From NCBI GenBank assembly GCA_964399985.1, contig CAYNRY010000001.1, forward strand, positions 1,116,001-1,180,000: a stretch of DNA of 64,000 nt. The letters run 5' to 3'. The stretch comes from Micavibrio_B sp964399985 (lineage in GTDB: Bacteria; Pseudomonadota; Alphaproteobacteria; Micavibrionales; Micavibrionaceae). Both the position numbers and the translations under genes were made by a program. Under the pieces are notes generated by a model, which saw nothing but the letters and a program-made list of their open reading frames with translations, ran no database searches and was not told where the DNA came from. Positions within the stretch are counted from its first letter, which is position 1. Each line of letters begins with the position of its first letter. Positions 27,008 through 35,572 of this stretch are shown here, one piece after another.

Positions 27008-28000
27008 ATGAATAAATCCATTCTCGTTGCCGGCGGAGCCGGATATATCGGCTCCCATGTCTGTAAAGCGCTCGCCGCTTACGGACATAATCCTGTGGTG
27101 CTGGATGATGTATCGACCGGATATCGAGACTTTGTAAAATGGGGTGAACTGGTCGAAGCATCGGTCGACGATATCAGCGCGGTTTCAGCGGCCTTAAAAA
27201 AATACAATATCGAGGCGGTAATCGATCTTTCCGGCTCCATCGAAGTGGGAGAATCCGTTAGCGATCCGCTGAAATACTACGAGAATAATTTCGCACGAAA
27301 AATTTCTTTTATGCGTTGCCTGAAAGAAAACGGCGTCAAAGCATTCGTCTATTCTTCGACCGCCGCCGCTTATGGTGACCTAGAATCCGCGTTAATTTCC
27401 GAAGATGAAATGACGCAGCCTAAAAATCCTTATGGCTGGTCGAAGATTTTTTTTGAACAACTGCTGAAAGATTTTCATGCAACTGGCGGTCCGGCCTTTG
27501 GCATTCTCCGTTATTTTAATGCCTGCGGCGCATCGCCTGACGGGGATATCGGAGAAGCGCATGATCCGGAAACCCATCTTATTCCGCGGGCTTGTTTTGC
27601 TGCGCTTGGAAGCGAACCCGAACTGAAGATCTTTGGCAATGATTACGACACGCCGGATGGCACAGCCATTCGCGATTATATCCATGTGATGGATCTGGCC
27701 TCGGCGCACGTCCTCGCCATCAATAAATTACTGGATAATGCAGAAAATTTTACCTGCAATCTGGGCAATGGTTCAGGCATATCTGTTAAAGAAATTATCA
27801 ATTCCTTTGAAAGACTAGGCAGTCCGGTTCCCCATAGTTTTTACCCGCGCCGGACAGGCGATCCCGCAAGATTGATCGCCGATAATAAAAAAGCAAAAAG
27901 CCTTCTAGGCTGGGAGCCGAGATATACGAATATAGACGATATTATTTCTTCGGCCCTGAAATGGCATAAGCTTTCGCCAAGAGGTAAAAATAATAAATAA
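27008..28000 (+). CDS. galE: UDP-glucose 4-epimerase (GalE-type)
   Basis: 330 residues of the extended short-chain dehydrogenase family. It shows the NAD-binding GGAGYIGSHVC at the N-terminus, the Ser-Tyr-Lys catalytic set (SSTAAAYG; YGWSK near 143) and the GalE-specific GILRYFNACGA and RDYIHVMDLASAH segments. It interconverts UDP-glucose and UDP-galactose (or the N-acetyl forms) to supply the glycosyltransferases that follow. The 3' end overlaps the convergent wecG-like gene by 59 bases. Sugar-nucleotide specificity is not resolved. Confidence 0.92.
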   Translation: MNKSILVAGGAGYIGSHVCKALAAYGHNPVVLDDVSTGYRDFVKWGELVEASVDDISAVSAALKKYNIEAVIDLSGSIEVGESVSDPLKYYENNFARKISFMRCLKENGVKAFVYSSTAAAYGDLESALISEDEMTQPKNPYGWSKIFFEQLLKDFHATGGPAFGILRYFNACGASPDGDIGEAHDPETHLIPRACFAALGSEPELKIFGNDYDTPDGTAIRDYIHVMDLASAHVLAINKLLDNAENFTCNLGNGSGISVKEIINSFERLGSPVPHSFYPRRTGDPARLIADNKKAKSLLGWEPRYTNIDDIISSALKWHKLSPRGKNNK

Positions 28001-28679
28001 TATCGATTGTATATCGCTTGCCGAGACGCCTCGGTTCTTTCAGCAGACGGTGAAGCCATTCCAGCGATAATTTCCGCATCCATTCCGGCGCACGAATCTT
28101 GACCCCCGAATAAAAATCAGCCCAGCCGCCACCGCAGATAATCATACCCGCCAGCTTCTCTTTTTCCAGTTTCCCTGCCAGAATTTCCTGCCTTGGCATA
28201 CCCATACATAAAATAATGATATCGGGCCTGACCGTTTCACACAATTTCAGATAAAATCCATCCTCATGGAAGCCATGTTCCATGGCGACTATATTTCTGA
28301 CACCTTCTTTTTCAAGACGTTCGCGGCACGCGTTAATAGTATCTGCCGACGCGCCAAAAATCGCCAGTTTCCTGCCATGATAATGGCGGATAAGAATGGA
28401 AATCAGGTCTGTTCCATTGAGATTTTCCGTTTCCCCAAGCTTGAATAGTTTAAGCGCGAGCTTGACCCCTATCCCATCCCGCAGCAGATAATCGCTGGCC
28501 ATCAGAAAACTATAGAAGTCTTCGTTTCGAACAGCCGTATTAACGCCGTGCTGGTTCAAAAAGCCCAGCGTCAACGGTTTATTCGGCATAAAATTTTCAG
28601 GAATACGCCATTCGCGGGAATCCTGCGCGGTTTTATGAAGTAACGGGTAGATGCGGTCGGTGTTCTCGGAAAAAGCCAT
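27942..28679 (-). CDS. WecG/TagA/CpsF family glycosyltransferase
   Basis: 245 residues of the GT26 family. Characteristic blocks are GVNTAVRNEDFYSFLMASDY, LRDGIGVKLALKLFKLG, LNGTDL, then CMGMPRQEILAGKLE and the C-terminal WADFYSGVKIRAPEWMRKLSLEW region with RRLGKRY. Family members add N-acetylmannosamine-type or glucuronic-type sugars to undecaprenyl-linked intermediates at the inner membrane. Here it would add an early sugar of the repeat unit. It reads against galE and shares 59 bases with it at the 3' ends, and is divergent from the glycosyltransferase at 28739. Confidence 0.88.
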   Translation of the reverse strand: MAFSENTDRIYPLLHKTAQDSREWRIPENFMPNKPLTLGFLNQHGVNTAVRNEDFYSFLMASDYLLRDGIGVKLALKLFKLGETENLNGTDLISILIRHYHGRKLAIFGASADTINACRERLEKEGVRNIVAMEHGFHEDGFYLKLCETVRPDIIILCMGMPRQEILAGKLEKEKLAGMIICGGGWADFYSGVKIRAPEWMRKLSLEWLHRLLKEPRRLGKRYTIDIIYYFYLLAKAYAISGPKK

Positions 28680-28738
28680 AAGCCAAATTAACGATTATTG
28701 CGTTGCATCACAAGGCTTTAGGCAATAAAAGTAACCCT

Positions 28739-29680
28739 ATGAAAACAGCCTATGTTCTTGTTTCCCCGTGTAAAGACGAGGGTAAATATATTGAGAAAAC
28801 ATTGATCTCGGTTCAAAACCAAACGATCAAACCAGTTCAATGGATTATCGTCGATGACGGTTCGACGGATGACAGTATGGAGATCGTATCAAAATATCTG
28901 CCCTCCATGCCGTTTATCAAAATCATCCGCCGCGAAGCGAGCGCAAAACGAAATGTCGGCCCCGGCGTTATCCTTGCCTTCAATGAAGGATATCAGCATA
29001 TCAATGCCGCTTATGATTTTGTCTGTAAATTCGATGTCGATCTGGATTTACCGCCGCGTTATTTCGAAATCCTTTTGCAAAAAATGGATCAGGATCCATT
29101 GCTGGGTACAGGTAGCGGTAAAGCCTATTTCATCGATCCAAAAACCGGTGAACGCCGTAGCGAGCTTTGCGGCGACGAAGCTTCTGTCGGCATGACCAAA
29201 TTTTACCGCCGCGAATGTTTCGAACAAATCGGCGGCTTCGTGTCAGAAGTTGGATGGGACGGATATGATTGTCACCGCTCCCGCTGGTTTGGATGGCGCG
29301 CGCTCAGCTGGGACGAGCCGGAATTGCAATTCATCCATTTGCGCCCGATGGGATCGAGCCAGAAGAATATCAATAAAGGTCGTATCCGCCACGGCAAAGG
29401 TCAGTATTTAATCGGCACGCATCCTATTTTCTTTCTTGCCAGCTCCGCATTTCGTAGTTTCAAACAAAAGCCATATGTCATTGGCACTCTGTATTCAATT
29501 TTCGGCTATGTGAAAGCTCTTTATGACGGTGAAAAAAGATTCGGTGATAAGGACCTCACCAAATTTATCCAAAGCTATCAAATCCGTGCCCTGACCCATG
29601 GCAAAGGCGAAGCCGCCGAATGGGCATTCCAGCAGCGCCATGCCGTAATGGACAGCGTATCACCTGCCAGCCAGAGGTAG
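28739..29680 (+). CDS. Family 2 glycosyltransferase
   Basis: Starts at ATG 28739 (MKTAYVLVSPCKDEG); the open frame extends 12 codons upstream without a better start. The protein is a GT-A enzyme: SPCKDEGKYIEKTL opening, the VDDGSTDD nucleotide-binding motif near 45, and KFDVDLDLP near 100 as the DxD-type metal site. A conserved WDGYDCHRSRWFGWRAL block near 175-192 resembles the acceptor loop of a subset of GT2 enzymes in exopolysaccharide clusters. No membrane helix is needed. It heads a five-gene plus-strand run with spacings from a few bases to overlaps. Sugar specificity is unknown. Confidence 0.88.
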   Translation: MKTAYVLVSPCKDEGKYIEKTLISVQNQTIKPVQWIIVDDGSTDDSMEIVSKYLPSMPFIKIIRREASAKRNVGPGVILAFNEGYQHINAAYDFVCKFDVDLDLPPRYFEILLQKMDQDPLLGTGSGKAYFIDPKTGERRSELCGDEASVGMTKFYRRECFEQIGGFVSEVGWDGYDCHRSRWFGWRALSWDEPELQFIHLRPMGSSQKNINKGRIRHGKGQYLIGTHPIFFLASSAFRSFKQKPYVIGTLYSIFGYVKALYDGEKRFGDKDLTKFIQSYQIRALTHGKGEAAEWAFQQRHAVMDSVSPASQR

Positions 29681-29687
29681 GTCCGAT

Positions 29688-30845
29688 ATGCGTAAGGTCG
29701 CCATTTTTCTTAACCAGTGCCTTCCCTTAAGCGAGATATTTATCGCGCATCAGGCAAAGACATTGCGGCGTTTTGAAACGAGATTGGTTGCGTGTCGCAA
29801 AGCCCATCCATCGGCAGAAATAAAACTGCCGCAATTGATCCTGAATAAAGGTAACAGCATTCAGGATAAAATCGAGGAAGCGCTCTTCAAACTTACCGGA
29901 CAAAGCCGTTTTTTTGAGTCCATATTTAAAAGCGCCGATATCGTTCATGCCCATTTCGGTCCGAGCGGATGGCTGGCCAGCGGTCCGGCTGAACGTGCCA
30001 AAAGGCCGCTCATCGTCACTCTGCATGGATTTGATGTTCTAAAGCGCGATATCACGATAAAGAAAGACGGGCTTCTTCAATTCTTATATGCCAGGAACCG
30101 TCATGTCCTGGCACGCCGCGCTTCGGCCTTTATTTGTGTATCCGAATACGTCAAAAAACGGGCTATCGAGTTTGGCTTCCCTGCCGAGAAATGCCATGTT
30201 TTATATATGGGCATTCCGCTTGGCGTCTTCAAAGAAGCCAAAGCGGCGCGGAGTGTTGACGATCCTCTCAGATTATTTGCCGCCGGACGACTGGTGCCGT
30301 TCAAAGGCCACGAGAAACTGATCGAGGCCGTCTCGATCGTTCAGAAAGCCGGATATCATGTCAGCCTAGAGATTGCAGGTGACGGTCCGCTACGCTCCAG
30401 CCTTGAAGAAAAAGCCGCGCAGATGCTTCACAATTATAAATTCCATGGCGCGGTTCCTTACGCCAAGATGATGGTCATGATGAGAAACAGCGATATTTTC
30501 TGTCATACATCGATGCATATGGAGAACGGCCAGACGGAGGCCTTCGGTCTCGTCGTTGCCGAGGCACAATGGGCGGGCGTTCCGGTTGTCGCATTTGATT
30601 CCGGCGGTGTGCCCGAAGCCATGCAAAAAGACATTACCGGAATTTTATGCAAGGAAGGCGACGTTCAGGAATTTGCCAAAGCCATTATCAGTCTGATCGA
30701 AGATCCGGATAAGCGCAATGCTATGGCAGACGCCGCACCACGATTTATCAGAGATACATTCGATATCCGCGTCCAGACCGAAAAATTGGAAAAATTCTAT
30801 GACACCATCATCGACGGTTTTAAGCCCGAGCTGAGACGAAAATGA
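29688..30845 (+). CDS. Family 4 glycosyltransferase
   Basis: 385 residues, GT-B fold. The N-terminus (FLNQCLPLSEIFIAHQAKTL) and the VHAHFGPSGWLASG segment place it with colanic-acid-type GT4 enzymes. The C-terminal donor site has AAGRLVPFKGHEKLIEA near 205 and the E(x7)E region TEAFGLVVAEAQWAGVPVV near 285. It begins seven bases after the previous gene and overlaps the next by four (ATGA). It resembles the GT4 at 38062 in its SE-F and H-HFGP motifs, which suggests a similar acceptor or donor. Confidence 0.88.
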   Translation: MRKVAIFLNQCLPLSEIFIAHQAKTLRRFETRLVACRKAHPSAEIKLPQLILNKGNSIQDKIEEALFKLTGQSRFFESIFKSADIVHAHFGPSGWLASGPAERAKRPLIVTLHGFDVLKRDITIKKDGLLQFLYARNRHVLARRASAFICVSEYVKKRAIEFGFPAEKCHVLYMGIPLGVFKEAKAARSVDDPLRLFAAGRLVPFKGHEKLIEAVSIVQKAGYHVSLEIAGDGPLRSSLEEKAAQMLHNYKFHGAVPYAKMMVMMRNSDIFCHTSMHMENGQTEAFGLVVAEAQWAGVPVVAFDSGGVPEAMQKDITGILCKEGDVQEFAKAIISLIEDPDKRNAMADAAPRFIRDTFDIRVQTEKLEKFYDTIIDGFKPELRRK

Positions 30846-31921
30846 AAATCGCTTTAATTGCGCCTATCAATCATCCTATCAATCCCCCCTTTAAAGGTGG
30901 CCTTGAGGCGCATACATGGTGGCTTGCAAAAAAACTGATCGCGCGCGGACATGACGTCACGTTATTTGCCAGTGACGATTCAGATTCATCCCTTCCCCTC
31001 GTCTCAATCCGGCATAAATCCTTATTTTCAAATCCATGGTTTCAGCAAGCCGATGGCAAAAGCCTAAAAGCCCGAATTTTTCGTTTCTTACGAAATGCAG
31101 AAACAAGCAGGGCTTACAGCAAAGCAACGAAATATATCGCGGCGCATAAATTCGACATCGTCCATAACAACGCGATTGCCGCAAAGCCTTTACAAGATGT
31201 TTCTTCTTATAATGCCCCGACCGTGACAATCCTGCATACGCCGATTTTCAGGGAAATATTACAGGGCGTAAAGGCCGCGGGTAAAAAAAGTTCGTATATC
31301 GCCGTATCAAATCATCTGGCAAAATCATGGCGAGACTTTGCTGACGCCGCCGTCATCCATAACGGAATTAATAAAGACGATTGGAGTTTCAGCGAAACGG
31401 CAAAACTTCGCCATGCGATATGGTACGGGCGAATGACGAAAGACAAAGCGCCGCATGATGCCATTCAAGCCGCCCTCAAGGGGGGATATCATCTCGATCT
31501 TTACGGTAGCAGCGACGATGTAGAATATTTCGAAACGCAAGTCAGGCCTTTGCTAAACGGAAAAAATATCATCCATCACGGTATTACCGATCACGAAACA
31601 CTTAATAGAAAGATCGGCGAAGCTTCGGTAGCGCTATCAACGCCGCATTGGGATGAACCTTTCGGCCTTACCTATATCGAAGCTCTTGCTTGCGGGACGC
31701 CGGTGGCGACATATCAGAACGGGGCGGTTGACGAGATACTCGATGATAAAACTTCTGTTGTCGTATCTATGCGGGATATAGACGCGCTTGCTGCCGCACT
31801 TGATAAAGCTGCGGCATTGTCGCGCAAAGATTGTCGCGCCGCGTTCGAAAAAAACTTCGATATTGACCGCATGATCGAGAGGTATGAAGAATTTTACTTA
31901 AAGATTTCCACGGGGCGATGA
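30842..31921 (+). CDS. Family 4 glycosyltransferase
   Basis: 359 residues, GT-B fold. The N-terminal glycine loop is PFKGGLEAHTWWLAKKL, followed by the VTLFASDDS strand and DIVHNNAIA. The donor half has AIWYGRMTKDKAPHDAI near 196 and PFGLTYIEALACGTPVATY near 278, containing the E(x7)E-type nucleotide-sugar site. Proteins with this pattern are often annotated as GT4 sugar transferases for exopolysaccharides. It overlaps the upstream GT4 by four bases and is four bases from the downstream GT2. Confidence 0.87.
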   Translation: MKIALIAPINHPINPPFKGGLEAHTWWLAKKLIARGHDVTLFASDDSDSSLPLVSIRHKSLFSNPWFQQADGKSLKARIFRFLRNAETSRAYSKATKYIAAHKFDIVHNNAIAAKPLQDVSSYNAPTVTILHTPIFREILQGVKAAGKKSSYIAVSNHLAKSWRDFADAAVIHNGINKDDWSFSETAKLRHAIWYGRMTKDKAPHDAIQAALKGGYHLDLYGSSDDVEYFETQVRPLLNGKNIIHHGITDHETLNRKIGEASVALSTPHWDEPFGLTYIEALACGTPVATYQNGAVDEILDDKTSVVVSMRDIDALAAALDKAAALSRKDCRAAFEKNFDIDRMIERYEEFYLKISTGR

Positions 31922-31925
31922 TTAA

Positions 31926-32852
31926 ATGAAAATAGATATCGTGATCGCGACCTATAACAGTGAAGACCGCATTGGCAAAACACTCGAATCTCTTGCCGTG
32001 TCTACATTGGCCAAAGACCAGTGGCGCGTTTTTCTGATGAATAACAACAGCCGAGACCGTACAAAAGAAATAGTTGAAAGCTATGCCGATAAGATAAACG
32101 TGCAGGTCATCAACGTTCCTGCCCCGGGAAAATCAAGAGCGCTGAATGCCGCCATACCTCACCTCACCTCGGATTTGATTTTATTTACCGATGACGATGT
32201 CGATATCGATAGTCGATGGATGGAAAGCCTGATCACGGCTGCGGCGGCCAATCCGGAATATGATGTTTTTACCGGGCGGATAGTTGGCAAATGGGAAAAA
32301 GAACCAGATGCGGATTTAAAGAGCCGGATTCCACTTGGCTCTACTTTTGCGGTTCATGAACGTGAGACAAGCGGCGCTTGCGAACCGGGGAAAGTCTGGG
32401 GACCGAATATGGCCTACCGTAAAAGGATTTTCGATGCAGGGTTTCGCTTTAACGAGACTATCGGCCCGACCCCCGCCTCTTTTTACGCCATGGGTGAAGA
32501 TACGGAGCTTGCGCAGCGCGCGTATGAAGCCGGTCATAAGATTTATTATGCGGCAGATGCGGTTGTTATTCACACCATCAAGCAAGCCACCGTCAATGAA
32601 GACTGGGTGATCCGCCGCGCCGAGCGGCTCGGCTATGGCCGCTTCGTGATTTCACCGGAAAGGCCGCATGAGCGCATTCTGCCGGATGCCATTCCATTTC
32701 ATTGGGAAATTATAGCGCGGCTGGCTTTCTGGGCGTGCGTTTACCCGATTACCTATTTGATGCCACGATGCAAGCATCGTTTCTGGTCTCGTTGGAAATT
32801 CTTTTATTTTCGCGGCCTGTATAAAAGTTATCGGGATTATGCGACCAAATGA
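31926..32852 (+). CDS. Family 2 glycosyltransferase
   Basis: 308 residues, GT-A fold: IDIVIATYNSEDRIGKTLESL at the N-terminus, NNNSRDRT as the nucleotide site, and FTDDDVDID near 95 as the metal-binding DxD. An acidic GEDTELAQRAYEAGHKI block near 193 holds the catalytic ED. One hydrophobic stretch near 260 (IIARLAFWACVYPITYLM) may attach it to the membrane. It overlaps the next gene by four bases. Specificity unknown. Confidence 0.88.
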   Translation: MKIDIVIATYNSEDRIGKTLESLAVSTLAKDQWRVFLMNNNSRDRTKEIVESYADKINVQVINVPAPGKSRALNAAIPHLTSDLILFTDDDVDIDSRWMESLITAAAANPEYDVFTGRIVGKWEKEPDADLKSRIPLGSTFAVHERETSGACEPGKVWGPNMAYRKRIFDAGFRFNETIGPTPASFYAMGEDTELAQRAYEAGHKIYYAADAVVIHTIKQATVNEDWVIRRAERLGYGRFVISPERPHERILPDAIPFHWEIIARLAFWACVYPITYLMPRCKHRFWSRWKFFYFRGLYKSYRDYATK

Positions 32853-33754
32853 AAATCGCCTATCTGTTCTTGCTGCATGAAAAACCTGAAATGGCAGCAT
32901 GTGCGATCAGCAAACTGCAATCACCGCAGGTCGATATTTTTATCCATGTAGATGCCAAGAAAGATATAGAAGATTTCAAAGGCACCATTCAGAGCGATGT
33001 CATATTCATGGATCAGCGTATCAGCGTCAATCATGGCGGGTTTAGCCAAATCAAATCCATGCTGGCCATTCTGGAATTCGCCGCCGCGCAGGGCGATTAT
33101 GATGTCTACCAATTTATGTCGGGTCGCGATTACCCTCTGCACTCAATAGAGACGATTTTAAAGTTTCATGAGGAGCGGCCCAATACCGATTTTATGAATT
33201 CTTATGAATTATCGGACGGATCGTCTTTCTCGTTCAACCTCTATCATTACCATTTTGTCGATTTATTGGCGAAACTGCCGAAACGATCCAGACATTATGT
33301 GACGCGGGCAAAGCAGTTATTGAATAAACACGCCCCTAACCGAAAATTTATAAAAGGGTTCACCGCCTATCGCGGATCGAACTGGATTGCTTTAAGCCGT
33401 GATACGACCCATAAAATCCTGTCTTTTCTGAAAACAAAACAAGGGCGGGAATATTATAATTTCTTTCGTTTTTCCTGGGGAGGCGACGAGATATTTTTTC
33501 AGACGCTGGTTAAAAATATCGGCATGAATAAAATTGAAGACCGCTCTCATTATGTGGACTGGACGGCGGAGCGTGAACATCCGAGTGTTTTGGACGAGAG
33601 AGACTGGGATAGTCTGAAACAAACCAGTTGTCGTTATGCGCGGAAATTCGATATCGATAAATCGGCGGGCTTAATAAGGTTGATCGATAACAGAGAAGAC
33701 AGCTATAATTTCGATTTCGATGCCGCACCCTTTTCGGGCAAATGGATCACTTAA
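32849..33754 (+). CDS. GT14-type (core-2/I-branching-like) glycosyltransferase
   Basis: 301 residues. The opening AYLFLLHEKPEMAACAISKL, the VDIFIHVDAKKD strand, VNHGGFSQIKSMLAIL and FMSGRDYPLHS near 85-95 are hallmarks of bacterial GT14 proteins related to beta-1,6-N-acetylglucosaminyltransferases. Further blocks are GSNWIALSRDT and FSWGGDEIFFQTL. The enzyme would transfer GlcNAc or xylose to the growing unit. It is last in the plus-strand run, and its 3' end overlaps the convergent gene at 33747 by eight bases. Confidence 0.83.
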   Translation: MKIAYLFLLHEKPEMAACAISKLQSPQVDIFIHVDAKKDIEDFKGTIQSDVIFMDQRISVNHGGFSQIKSMLAILEFAAAQGDYDVYQFMSGRDYPLHSIETILKFHEERPNTDFMNSYELSDGSSFSFNLYHYHFVDLLAKLPKRSRHYVTRAKQLLNKHAPNRKFIKGFTAYRGSNWIALSRDTTHKILSFLKTKQGREYYNFFRFSWGGDEIFFQTLVKNIGMNKIEDRSHYVDWTAEREHPSVLDERDWDSLKQTSCRYARKFDIDKSAGLIRLIDNREDSYNFDFDAAPFSGKWIT

Positions 33755-34634
33755 ATCTCTTTTTTAATGTACGAAATTTTGCAAGCAAAACACGGTATAA
33801 TATACCAACCAATATATAAGGCCTTGCAGGTAGATTGAGCATCTCCGCCTCTAAACGGCAGATATCGCGGAAGTAAGATTTTACGTTGAGGCCACCGGAG
33901 TTGAAATGGATGATGGCCGGTTCGACATCGATGTCGTTTTTGACAAATTTGCTTTGGCCTTCGATAACATTGATGCCGCAGCGATCACCCATGGCGATGG
34001 CGGTTTCCTGTCCGTTTACATTATCCCATGGATAAAGCTCAACTCCCGCCTCTTCCATGGCAAGCGCGAAAACAGGTTCGTCGGCGAGCGGCGCATTTTT
34101 GAATTCTTTGAAACCCAGATCGGCAGCGTCTTTATAGATTCCACGCGAGAGTTCGAATACAGGAGAGTTTTTCCGAAAGCCCATTACGCCGCTGTTGAAA
34201 TGCGGGAAACGAGTTAAATTGCGTTTCCGGAGCGTTGCCGCGATATCGTCGAGAAATAAATACGGGTCTTTCTGTTCGTATTCGGTATGGCCGGTCAGAT
34301 AACGCCAGCCGCGCATGGTGAAATCATTCTGATTATAACTCTGCCATACCAGCTCGGGGTCCTTGTAAAACAGGCAGTCGGAATCGATAAAGACCGTGTT
34401 TTCAAACGGCGAATATAAATCCATATGCAGTTTCTGGACGACGCCGTTGCCGTATTCGGATTTTAGCGGGATGACGATATCAAAGTATGGGCTTAGGTTT
34501 TTGATGTTGCCCTCGTCGGTGACAACGGCGAAAGGCCGCGAAGGACTAAAACGGCGATAAGACAGCGCAAGAGCGCGCGCCATGCGGATATATTCTTTCG
34601 CACCGTAAGCTATGGTGATAAAGCCTTCGCTCAT
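33747..34634 (-). CDS. GT8-like nucleotide-sugar transferase
   Basis: 295 residues. The pattern AYGAKEYIRMARALALSYRR, then FAVVTDE, then KLHMDLYSPFENTVFIDSDCLFYKD places a DxD motif (DSD) in a GT-A fold like that of family 8 glycosyltransferases. Conserved FNSGVMGFRK and IHFNSGG segments resemble GT8 metal and product loops. It is the last gene of a five-gene minus-strand run, overlapping its upstream neighbour by four bases. The family assignment is less certain than for the GT2/GT4 genes. Confidence 0.72.
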   Translation of the reverse strand: MSEGFITIAYGAKEYIRMARALALSYRRFSPSRPFAVVTDEGNIKNLSPYFDIVIPLKSEYGNGVVQKLHMDLYSPFENTVFIDSDCLFYKDPELVWQSYNQNDFTMRGWRYLTGHTEYEQKDPYLFLDDIAATLRKRNLTRFPHFNSGVMGFRKNSPVFELSRGIYKDAADLGFKEFKNAPLADEPVFALAMEEAGVELYPWDNVNGQETAIAMGDRCGINVIEGQSKFVKNDIDVEPAIIHFNSGGLNVKSYFRDICRLEAEMLNLPARPYILVGILYRVLLAKFRTLKKRFK

Positions 34635-35572
34635 GCGCCTAAATACTCGATATCGAGATTTTGCGTTAGCGGGCCCATTTTCTTCGCCTTATTCGTACCG
34701 TGATAGCTGCACCATTTGATAAAGATCCGGATTGGCTCTTCATAGACTTCGATTTTAGGAATTTTGTTAAAAAGATATTTCGTAAGCAGGACCGGGTATT
34801 TGAACAAGGCCCAGACGATCATCTTACGGATATACCAGATCAAGCGCGGCTCGCGCGGCGCATCCCAGCTATAGAGCTGTTTCAGGTAAACCACCGAGCG
34901 GCCATAGCGTTCGAATTGTTCATAGAGATCGGCAAAATTCGTGCGGTGGCGGTGCAGAATAATCGAGTCCGGATGGTAGACCAGTTTATAATCAGTGTCT
35001 TTTTGCATGCGCCAGTTCATATCGGCATCGCCGGCAGTTTTAAGGCCGGAGCGAAACAGCCCTGCCTTACGGAAGACATCCTTGCGGAAACCTAAATTCG
35101 CGGTCTGGCAAAACGGCATATATGGATGGTTCATCATGTAATCCTGCGCGAGGATCCGGCGGCGCAGGGAGAATTGTTCGATCAAGGTATCACCGGGAAA
35201 ACCGTTAATCGCCCCGCCGACCGCACCTACTTGCGGATTATCGAAGCCGGGCAGCATTTTTTCGATCCAGTCCGGCGCCGGAACGCAATCAGCATCCGTG
35301 AAAATCAGTATTTCGCCTTTTGAAGCGCGGATGCCTTTATTACGCGCAGCATATGATCCCTGAATTTCATTTTCATCGATACTGACGATATTGATCTTCG
35401 CGGTCTTGGCATAATCTGCGATGACTTCGCGGGTTTTGTCCTTACTATTATTATTGACGATGATGTATTCGACGCGGGATGGATCGATGGTTTGGGCATT
35501 CAAAGCATCAAGCAAAATTGTAATACCTTTTTCATCGTTATAGCTTGGCACGATGACTGAAATATCGGTCAT
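34631..35572 (-). CDS. Family 2 glycosyltransferase
   Basis: 313 residues, GT-A fold: SVIVPSYNDEKGITILLDAL at the N-terminus, IVNNNSKDKT near 37, SYAARNKGIRASKGEIL near 72, FTDADCVPAPDW near 91 (DxD) and GDADMNWRM near 181 (catalytic ED-type acidic residues). A basic RRHRTNF-like loop and a moderately hydrophobic stretch near 255 follow. It abuts the flippase gene by one base (TAATG-type junction) and overlaps the next gene by four, so the run is translationally coupled. Confidence 0.88.
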   Translation of the reverse strand: MTDISVIVPSYNDEKGITILLDALNAQTIDPSRVEYIIVNNNSKDKTREVIADYAKTAKINIVSIDENEIQGSYAARNKGIRASKGEILIFTDADCVPAPDWIEKMLPGFDNPQVGAVGGAINGFPGDTLIEQFSLRRRILAQDYMMNHPYMPFCQTANLGFRKDVFRKAGLFRSGLKTAGDADMNWRMQKDTDYKLVYHPDSIILHRHRTNFADLYEQFERYGRSVVYLKQLYSWDAPREPRLIWYIRKMIVWALFKYPVLLTKYLFNKIPKIEVYEEPIRIFIKWCSYHGTNKAKKMGPLTQNLDIEYLGA

